Made by a program: the position numbers and the translations under genes
Shown here: piece after piece, positions 8,255 to 12,210 of the stretch
Layout of the letters: each line of letters opens with the position of its first letter
Numbering within the stretch: position 1 is the stretch's first letter
Assembly (NCBI GenBank): GCA_028867235.1
Contig: JAGWGS010000021.1
Location: 1-12,210 of the forward strand
Length of the DNA: 12,210 nucleotides
Reading direction: 5' to 3'
Source: Nitrososphaerota archaeon
GTDB lineage: Archaea; Thermoproteota; Nitrososphaeria; Nitrososphaerales; Nitrosopumilaceae
Notes under the pieces: generated by a model
The model's database searches: none
What the model was told of the DNA's origin: nothing
The model's input: only the letters and a program-made list of their open reading frames with translations

Positions 8255-8273
8255 TCAATCAAGTAACAGACGC

Positions 8274-8819
8274 ATGAACGCAAAAGACTTGACCAGAAAT
8301 CGTAGCCTATTTGCAATAATTCTAGGTGTGGCAATAACTGCTACAATAGGATTGTCTGCAGCATATGCCGATTCTGCTTCAACAAACCAACAACCATCTC
8401 AAACACAGCCACCACAAATTCACGGCTCTATCAACCTTCAACAAACAATCATGTCTAATGTATCTACCAAACTCTCTACAGCAGCAGATACCGCAGCAGC
8501 TGCAGTGACAAATGGTAAGACAATTAGTGGAAGATTGACAGTCATGCAGGGATATGTGGTCTATGCCTTCAATGTAATAGATGACAAGAACATGTCATAC
8601 ATGGTGATAGTTGATCCATCAAATAACACTGTCTTGTATACATCCACAGGTCATCAGATGCAATTTGGAGGAATGTTTGGAATGGGTCATGAAGGAATGA
8701 ATCATGGATTCCACAAAGGCAACATGAAGAGCATGCAGCCTTCTGGAGACACAACACAGTCTGGAAATACAAATCCAACAGCAGACAGCCAAGACTTGTC
8801 TAGTGGATTACACGTATAA
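8274..8819 (+). CDS. Secreted PepSY-like protein with Met/His-rich tail
   Basis: 181 aa. Residues 1-32 are a Sec signal peptide: basic N-region, hydrophobic stretch 12-31, and AYA before Asp33. A Gln/Pro/Ser linker follows (about 34-52). Residues about 53-124 look like one PepSY-type domain: a helix, then strands in ISGRLTVMQGYVVYAFNV and YMVIVDPSNNTVLYTS. Residues 127-154 are rich in Met and His (His127, Met129, Met134, Met137, His139, Met142, His144, His147, Met151, Met154), a composition typical of soft-metal (copper) binding. The C-terminus is polar and low-complexity. Probably anchored nowhere and acting outside the membrane. Function is unknown; periplasmic-type metal binding or sensing is inference. 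It has its own TATA box and operator-like repeat and is divergent from the HEAT gene. Confidence 0.82.
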   Translation: MNAKDLTRNRSLFAIILGVAITATIGLSAAYADSASTNQQPSQTQPPQIHGSINLQQTIMSNVSTKLSTAADTAAAAVTNGKTISGRLTVMQGYVVYAFNVIDDKNMSYMVIVDPSNNTVLYTSTGHQMQFGGMFGMGHEGMNHGFHKGNMKSMQPSGDTTQSGNTNPTADSQDLSSGLHV

Positions 8820-8830
8820 CTCCAGAAAAA

Positions 8831-8845
8831 TTTCTTCTTTTTATT
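8831..8845 (+). terminator. T-rich stretch, probable archaeal terminator of the PepSY-like gene
   Basis: TTTCTTCTTTTTATT begins 11 nt after the stop codon. Archaeal transcription often ends in such T-rich tracts without a hairpin. No stem was seen here. Confidence 0.4.
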
Positions 8846-8883
8846 ACGATATATTTATTGAAATTATTTTGTAAAAAATCAAG

Positions 8884-8900
8884 TAACATTGTTCAGTAAC
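8884..8900 (-). repeat. Inverted copy of the operator-like element, upstream of the short secreted ORF
   Basis: Positions 8886-8900 are the exact reverse complement of 8221-8235. The core AACATTGTT (8885-8893) is again an odd palindrome. GTAAC occurs on both sides (8883-8887 and 8896-8900). An 11-nt direct match ATCAAGTAACA also links 8258-8268 with 8878-8888. The element ends 16 nt before the next TATA box. Confidence 0.5.
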
Positions 8901-8916
8901 AAAGCTGCGCAAGTAA

Positions 8917-8925
8917 TTATAAATA
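8917..8925 (+). promoter_or_regulatory. TATA box of the short secreted ORF
   Basis: TTATAAATA is centred about 23 nt before the ATG at 8944, again predicting a leaderless mRNA. It is the main evidence that the short ORF is transcribed. Confidence 0.65.
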
Positions 8926-8943
8926 AAAAATCCATATCAGTTC

Positions 8944-9081
8944 ATGAAACCCTGGTGTAGAATATTTGCAGCGTGGATGATAATGTTCATGTCACCATTT
9001 TATGGAGACATCATTTCTGCATCAGCCCAGATGAGCTTAAAGACAGGCATTTCACTTGTAACCAACTCAATAGTTCCATAA
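8944..9081 (+). CDS. Short ORF for a putative secreted peptide (45 aa)
   Basis: 45 codons. Residues 1-28 look like a signal peptide: Lys2 and Arg6, a hydrophobic core from about 7 to 19 rich in Met and Phe, then ISASAQ with an A-x-A site after Ala28. The predicted mature part is only 17 residues, QMSLKTGISLVTNSIVP, starting with Gln. No other frame continues it: stops follow soon in all plus frames, so a simple frameshift of a longer gene is unlikely, although a decayed remnant cannot be excluded. A TATA box and the inverted copy of the operator-like element of the PepSY-like gene precede it, suggesting co-regulation with that gene. Product family not recognised. Convergent with the 141-aa protein gene, 34 bp away. 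Confidence 0.5.
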   Translation: MKPWCRIFAAWMIMFMSPFYGDIISASAQMSLKTGISLVTNSIVP

Positions 9082-9115
9082 GTGAAATGATTCTATAAAA
9101 TGCAAATACCGCATA

Positions 9116-9541
9116 CTATATGAAGGGATTTTGTTTTTTCACTTTGAATTGTACCAACATGTTATCTTTTTCAAAGTGTTTTTTTATCGAGTCCTCAGAT
9201 ACAAGCAACTTGTCAGTATACAAGTAAACAGTTCCAGTAAATTCTAGTCTTGACATACCAGACATGGTACCATCATGCTCAAGTTGGGACAAAAACTTGT
9301 ACACAAGATTTGGAAGCTCAACGTATTCGTTGCTCAGCTCAGGTATGATTATTCCAATATGTGCCTTGTTCTCATTTGAAATCAGTATTGCCACCAGACG
9401 GAATTTTTTTGTATTTTGGACTTTTTTGGTAGACTTGGCAACAAGCGCAAACTCCCAATCAGCATGTATTCTAGGCGAATTTGGAAAATCATCACCCATT
9501 TTTGTCATCAAAGACTCGAATAGATTGGCTTTCAATTCCAT
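9116..9541 (-). CDS. Hypothetical protein (141 aa), downstream of TFB
   Basis: I do not recognise the family. The protein appears soluble, mixed alpha/beta, with no signal peptide or membrane span. Visible features: DWEFALVAKS at 28-37 and FRLVAILISN at 47-56 as hydrophobic strands, AHIGIIIPEL near 60-69, an Asp/Ser/Met-containing middle, and a Lys-rich C-terminus. No Cys or catalytic-looking motif. It lies 42 bp downstream of the TFB gene on the same strand, so it may be co-transcribed; no strong TATA box or Shine-Dalgarno site was seen before the ATG at 9541. Codon use and composition look like the neighbours. Confidence 0.75.
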   Translation of the reverse strand: MELKANLFESLMTKMGDDFPNSPRIHADWEFALVAKSTKKVQNTKKFRLVAILISNENKAHIGIIIPELSNEYVELPNLVYKFLSQLEHDGTMSGMSRLEFTGTVYLYTDKLLVSEDSIKKHFEKDNMLVQFKVKKQNPFI

Positions 9542-9583
9542 ACCAGATGAAAGCTGTAATCCCTTATTTCTAGTGCTGGCACT

Positions 9584-10507
9584 CTATGAGATGTGGTTTT
9601 TTCTTAATATTTTTGTGATATTTCGTATTGTTACAGTACTTACACCTGATGCTTTGGCAATTTTATCCTGGGTTACATGCTCTTCATTTACAGTGCCAGA
9701 CAGAAACAATGCAGTTGCTGCAAGGGATATAGGATTTTTCCCATCTGTTAGTCCCTTTTGTTTTGCAGATGCAATTATTTCCAGTGCATCTCTTTTTGCT
9801 TTTTCGCTAAGGCCTACCAATGTACCAATTTTTGATACAAGTTCTGCAGGATTTAGCGAGTCAACGTGTACATCTAGTGCTTTGACAAATACTCTATAGT
9901 GTCTTGAGAGATTCTTAAAGGAAATATTTCCTGCAGTTGAGATGTCTTGTAGTGTTCTTGGCACTCCTGATTCTCTGCATGCAACATATAGCGCTGACAA
10001 GACCATGCCAGTAATTGTCCTTCCCCTAATGATGTTTTTTGCAAGTGCTTTTCTGTACAGATAAGCGGCTCTTTCAATTACAGCGTCGGAGAGTTCAAGT
10101 TTTGTTTGAACAGCACCCATTGTAACAAATGCAGAACGGAGATTTCTTTCAGAAGAGCTTGATTTGCTTCTAGTATCCCATGTTCGTAGTCTGTTAAAGG
10201 TGTACTTCATGGAAGTAGAAATAGAGTTTCCTGCTGCATCCCTGTCGACATTTCCTATTACTGTAGACAGACCTTTGTCATGAATTGATAGTGCAGAGCC
10301 AAGCCCTGTACGTGTACTTGTGTTGTAATCTTCGATCTGGAGTTTGTCAGATCCAAGTTCTTCGACTTTATCTGCAAGTACCATTCCACAACGTGCGCAC
10401 AGTATCTCTCCCCGAATATTATCAGTCACAAATGGCCCATGTGGTTTACCGTCATGAATTTGTGGCTTATTTTCAAATACTAGTTCTTGTTTATTATTAG
10501 ATATCAT
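9584..10507 (-). CDS. tfb: Transcription initiation factor B (TFB) paralogue with atypical zinc ribbon
   Basis: TFB bridges TBP at the TATA box and RNA polymerase. 307 aa, the usual length. Layout: N-terminal ribbon with only one Cys pair, LCARCGMVL (Cys37, Cys40), where the family normally has a first CxxC some 17-20 residues earlier; here His18 and His23 stand in that place. B-reader/linker with RTGLGSALSIHDKGLSTVIG (66-85), a highly conserved TFB segment. First cyclin fold about 115-205, with RGRTITGMVLSALYVACR (161-178). Second cyclin fold about 215-302, ending in the helix-turn-helix VTQDKIAKASGVSTVTIRNI (278-297) that reads the BRE. Thaumarchaea usually carry several TFBs, so this is probably a specialised one. 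It has its own promoter with a dyad over the predicted start site. Confidence 0.93.
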   Translation of the reverse strand: MISNNKQELVFENKPQIHDGKPHGPFVTDNIRGEILCARCGMVLADKVEELGSDKLQIEDYNTSTRTGLGSALSIHDKGLSTVIGNVDRDAAGNSISTSMKYTFNRLRTWDTRSKSSSSERNLRSAFVTMGAVQTKLELSDAVIERAAYLYRKALAKNIIRGRTITGMVLSALYVACRESGVPRTLQDISTAGNISFKNLSRHYRVFVKALDVHVDSLNPAELVSKIGTLVGLSEKAKRDALEIIASAKQKGLTDGKNPISLAATALFLSGTVNEEHVTQDKIAKASGVSTVTIRNITKILRKNHIS

Positions 10508-10509
10508 TT

Positions 10510-10524
10510 GTATAGTTAGTATAC
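10510..10524. promoter_or_regulatory. Dyad at the TFB transcription start, possible operator
   Basis: GTATA-GTTAG-TATAC: 5-bp perfect arms with partial symmetry inside (only three of 15 positions break it). It begins 3 nt upstream of the TFB ATG and lies where transcription should start, so a bound protein would block initiation. Inference only. Confidence 0.4.
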
Positions 10525-10533
10525 ACTTGAAAG

Positions 10534-10542
10534 TATTTAAAA
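10534..10542 (-). promoter_or_regulatory. TATA box of the TFB gene
   Basis: On the minus strand TTTTAAATA, centred about 31 nt before the ATG at 10507, predicting a leader of only about 5 nt. Confidence 0.6.
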
Positions 10543-10601
10543 TGTCTAGTAACTGTACCTATACCAGATTACCTGAAAGTAAGCATGTATGAAGCATAAA
10601 A

Positions 10602-11006
10602 TCATGTAGCTTCAGAAGATCTGTAGATCTCTCTAGTAATTCTAGGTTTACCATCCTTGAAAACATCTTTTGCGCAATATTGCATAGAAAATGCCGCCAT
10701 GGATTCCAGAATTGGAGATAACGCCAATCCCTTTTTTGTAACAACATACTCTATCTTCACAGGAGTTCCGGCATAGACGCGCTTCTCAATTATTCCATTT
10801 TTTTCCATCTCCCTTAATCTTGCAGAGAGGGTCTTTGGATTGATGCCTTCAACAGAGTCAAGAAACTGGTTGAATCGGTTCTGTCCAAGCTTTGTCATGT
10901 TTCGTAGTATGTGTACTGTGAATTTTTTGCCAATTATTTTAAAAGTATTATCAATAGGGCAAGCCTTCATGGAATCTAGCAAGACTTTGCATTCTTCTTC
11001 TTTCAA
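10602..11006 (-). CDS. HxlR-family winged-helix transcriptional regulator
   Basis: 134 aa. HxlR pattern: Cys-Pro at 16-17 followed by the helix TFKIIGKKFTVHILRNM (21-37), a helix-turn-helix with the segment FNQFLDSVEGINPKTLSARLREME (45-68), and the wing IIEKRVYAGTPVKIEYVVTKKGLAL (72-96). Such regulators bind short inverted repeats as dimers. Cys16 sits where redox-sensing HxlR proteins (for example HypR, YodB) carry their sensory Cys; Cys6 and Cys111 are also present, so thiol sensing is possible but unproven. Start is TTG at 11006, supported by GAGGAT 8 nt upstream; there is an in-frame stop just above it and the next ATG (codon 13) lacks a ribosome site. The gene is divergent from a 27-codon ORF and lies upstream of TFB, both on the minus strand with 94 bp between. 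Confidence 0.9.
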   Translation of the reverse strand: MKEEECKVLLDSMKACPIDNTFKIIGKKFTVHILRNMTKLGQNRFNQFLDSVEGINPKTLSARLREMEKNGIIEKRVYAGTPVKIEYVVTKKGLALSPILESMAAFSMQYCAKDVFKDGKPRITREIYRSSEAT

Positions 11007-11014
11007 CTTTCCAT

Positions 11015-11020
11015 ATCCTC
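11015..11020 (-). promoter_or_regulatory. Shine-Dalgarno site supporting the TTG start of the HxlR gene
   Basis: GAGGAT on the minus strand, 8 nt before TTG 11006. It overlaps the TGA of a four-codon minus-strand ORF (ATG at 11033, stop at 11019-11021) that could be a chance mini-ORF in the leader. Confidence 0.45.
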
Positions 11021-11047
11021 ACTTGATATCCATGTTATCACTTTCTA

Positions 11048-11056
11048 ACTTATATG
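11048..11056 (-). promoter_or_regulatory. TATA box of the HxlR gene
   Basis: GCATATAAG(T) on the minus strand, placing the transcript start near 11024 and giving a leader of about 18 nt that just includes the GAGGAT site. Confidence 0.5.
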
Positions 11057-11088
11057 CTTACCTTTGTATATCTAATATAAGATACAAC

Positions 11089-11172
11089 ATGACTACAAAC
11101 CAACACAAGCACCAATGGACCGTAAAAGAAAATCATTGGAAGTGTTCCACGTGTGGAAAGACATACGGTTAA
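11089..11172 (+). CDS. Tiny zinc-knuckle ORF (27 aa)
   Basis: 27 codons: HKHQWTVKENHWKCSTCGKT forms most of it (residues 6-25). The pattern of His and Trp, then Trp-x-Cys-x-x-Cys-Gly, is like half of a zinc ribbon or a His/Cys treble-clef knuckle; Cys19 and Cys22 with two of His6, His8 and His16 could bind one zinc. The sequence keeps this pattern up to the last residues and ends cleanly at TAA, which a random ORF would seldom do. A TTTGTATAT stretch (11063-11071) is a possible TATA box about 22 nt upstream; no Shine-Dalgarno site. Divergent from the HxlR gene, so it may be its target. The frame is open much further upstream, but that part lies opposite the HxlR gene and is a shadow. Confidence 0.5.
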   Translation: MTTNQHKHQWTVKENHWKCSTCGKTYG

Positions 11173-11187
11173 TCGAGCACAAAATGT

Positions 11188-11219
11188 GTTAGAATTGCAT
11201 TTGACAGTGTAATTCTAAC
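11188..11219. terminator. Strong hairpin after the zinc-knuckle ORF
   Basis: GTTAGAATT (11188-11196) pairs with AATTCTAAC (11211-11219). In RNA the stem continues through G-U, C-G, A-U, U-G and U-A pairs to a four-base loop UGAC (11202-11205), 14 pairs in all. It begins 16 nt after the stop codon and is followed at 11234-11240 by a T-run, so a terminator of the small gene is the simplest reading; a structured small RNA is another. Confidence 0.5.
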
Positions 11220-11227
11220 CTACCATG

Positions 11228-11249
11228 TTGTTATTTTTTTAGATAACAA
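11228..11249. terminator. Second hairpin with T-run in the loop
   Basis: TTGTTAT (11228-11234) pairs with ATAACAA (11243-11249), 7 bp, with the loop TTTTTTAG. It lies between two convergent genes and could end transcription from either side. Nothing else was seen in the 139-bp gap 11173-11311. Confidence 0.4.
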
Positions 11250-11311
11250 GTACATATCAAGCCAGGGAATGTATTTTCAAACAGAAACAACTAATTCCAA
11301 AACAACATGCA

Positions 11312-12210
11312 TTACTTTGTTCTTACTTCAATATGCATTCCATCTAGATTTAGTCTAACACTGGAATAAGGATAACCATTTGTATTGTACATTGACACAT
11401 CCTCATTAAAAGTGGCAATAGTTTTTGAATCATTGTAGACTCGGGCCAATTGTTTTCCCCGAGGAATATCTATCAAAAAATGAGGATCTGCAACAAGCAA
11501 GACCTTTCTTGTTTCGATTTGGTCAAACAGGACATAAGAATAGTCACTTGGAACATTTTCCTTGTGAAAAACATAGTTTAGCATCCAAGAATACACAGGG
11601 CTTGCAAGAACTGTTGTATCACTGGTAACATTCTGTGACACGTATGCAGCAGCAGCAAATTCAGTATTTGTGAGATTTGTACTGATGACCATAATCGTGC
11701 TTGCAAGTCCAAACACTGCAATGCCTGATATTACAATAATTGGAAGAATTTTGTCGGCATTTTTTTTCCTGATTTTTCCCAAGACATCAATCAACAATAT
11801 TGCAGAAGAGATACAAAATACAGGAAGCACTGGTATCCAGTAAAAGTACTGATTGTATCCAATCAATAACAAAAATAAAACAAATGGAACAATCCAGAAC
11901 AATATAAGATAATCTCGCCTGAGTATGGCATAGCCCATTCCTGATACTCCAAGCACAAACAGGACAGGGTCCATCTGAGAGAAGAGGAGCGAAATGTATG
12001 GCAATCCAGTACTGTGTCTTTGTGTCTGCGACAATACATCTTTCACCCAGAGATCAAATTGATGTGTCTCTACAGCCTGGAGGGGCCACAAGAGAGGTAT
12101 CAACAGGACAGGCAGTAAAAATAATGCCAAGGTCTTGGCGTCTTTTCCAGAATAAAAGTACACTAGTCCTGCAACCAGTGGAATCATTGTAAAGACAGGA
12201 ATTTTTGTAA
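11312..12210 (-). CDS. Membrane protein resembling family-39 glycosyltransferases, C-terminal part, cut by window end
   Basis: 299 codons are visible and the frame is open to the window edge (TKIPVFT precedes the first internal Met). About six hydrophobic segments: one starting MIPLVAGLVYFY, one at LALFLLPVLLIPLLWPL, VLFVLGVSGMGYAIL, LILFWIVPFVLFLLLIG, YFYWIPVLPVFCISSAILLI and IIVISGIAVFGLASTIMVIS. A soluble C-terminal domain of roughly 115 residues follows, outside the membrane by analogy. The layout, with the TKIP...T segment and the YFYWIPVLPV segment, is that of GT39/ArnT-like enzymes that transfer a sugar from a lipid-phosphate donor to proteins or lipids. The catalytic N-terminal loop with its acidic residues is outside the window, so substrate cannot be judged. 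Convergent with the zinc-knuckle ORF. Confidence 0.75.
   Translation of the reverse strand, partial: TKIPVFTMIPLVAGLVYFYSGKDAKTLALFLLPVLLIPLLWPLQAVETHQFDLWVKDVLSQTQRHSTGLPYISLLFSQMDPVLFVLGVSGMGYAILRRDYLILFWIVPFVLFLLLIGYNQYFYWIPVLPVFCISSAILLIDVLGKIRKKNADKILPIIVISGIAVFGLASTIMVISTNLTNTEFAAAAYVSQNVTSDTTVLASPVYSWMLNYVFHKENVPSDYSYVLFDQIETRKVLLVADPHFLIDIPRGKQLARVYNDSKTIATFNEDVSMYNTNGYPYSSVRLNLDGMHIEVRTK

Noticed and set aside
8150..9115. Small mobile element (MITE) bounded by the 15-bp inverted repeat
   Set aside because: No target-site duplication was seen at the outer edges, and each copy sits just upstream of a promoter, so a shared operator is the better reading; not excluded.
9264..9899. 211-codon plus-strand ORF
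   Set aside because: Lies opposite the 141-aa gene and the end of TFB; Ser/Phe/Cys-rich shadow without promoter or motif.
11019..11033. Four-codon ORF (Met-Asp-Ile-Lys) in the leader of the HxlR gene
   Set aside because: Too short to support as a leader peptide; its stop merely overlaps the ribosome site.
1..12210. Defence island, prophage, CRISPR or toxin-antitoxin system
   Set aside because: No integrase, transposase, Cas protein, restriction enzyme or repeat array was seen; HerA-NurA here sit with Mre11-Rad50 and not with defence partners, so they are the repair version.

Overview
The window reads as a chromosomal segment of a mesophilic, AT-rich ammonia-oxidizing archaeon (Thaumarchaeota/Nitrososphaeria, most like the Nitrosopumilales). 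The evidence is archaeal: a nurA-herA-mre11-rad50 repair operon, a TFB-type general transcription factor, an HxlR-type regulator with a neighbouring tiny zinc-knuckle ORF, TATA boxes about 23-28 nt upstream of start codons with little or no leader, and AGGTG-type Shine-Dalgarno sites inside or at the head of operons. Genus cannot be decided from the sequence alone. The window is densely coded; no gap exceeds about 140 bp, and I saw no tRNA, rRNA, CRISPR array, IS element or integrase.

Region 1 (1-1973) is proline catabolism: the 3' end of a monofunctional proline dehydrogenase on the plus strand, convergent with and overlapping by 19 bp a complete L-glutamate-gamma-semialdehyde (P5C) dehydrogenase on the minus strand. 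Together they oxidise proline to glutamate.

Region 2 (2093-7664) is a tight plus-strand double-strand-break resection operon, nurA, herA, mre11, rad50. Junctions are a 4-nt overlap (TTGA), about 1 nt, and a 17-nt overlap. All diagnostic motifs are present; the notable deviation is a Glu in place of the usual Asn in Mre11 phosphoesterase motif III. Convergent with rad50 (4-bp overlap) is a small HEAT-repeat protein (7661-8149, minus) whose two His-Glu motifs resemble one half of deoxyhypusine hydroxylase.

Region 3 (8150-9541) is envelope and lineage-specific material: a secreted PepSY-like protein with a Met/His-rich tail, and a 45-codon ORF with a signal peptide too short for usual gene calling. 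Their upstream regions carry the same 15-bp sequence in opposite orientation, plus clear TATA boxes. An unrecognised 141-aa protein lies convergent downstream.

Region 4 (9584-11172) is regulatory: a TFB paralogue whose first zinc-ribbon CxxC is missing (His residues lie there instead) and whose start-proximal region has a dyad overlapping the predicted transcription start; an HxlR-family regulator starting at TTG; and, divergent from it, a 27-codon zinc-knuckle ORF followed by strong hairpins. Region 5 (11312-12210, minus) is the C-terminal part of a multi-membrane-span protein resembling family-39 (dolichyl-phosphate-mannose type) glycosyltransferases, running off the window edge.
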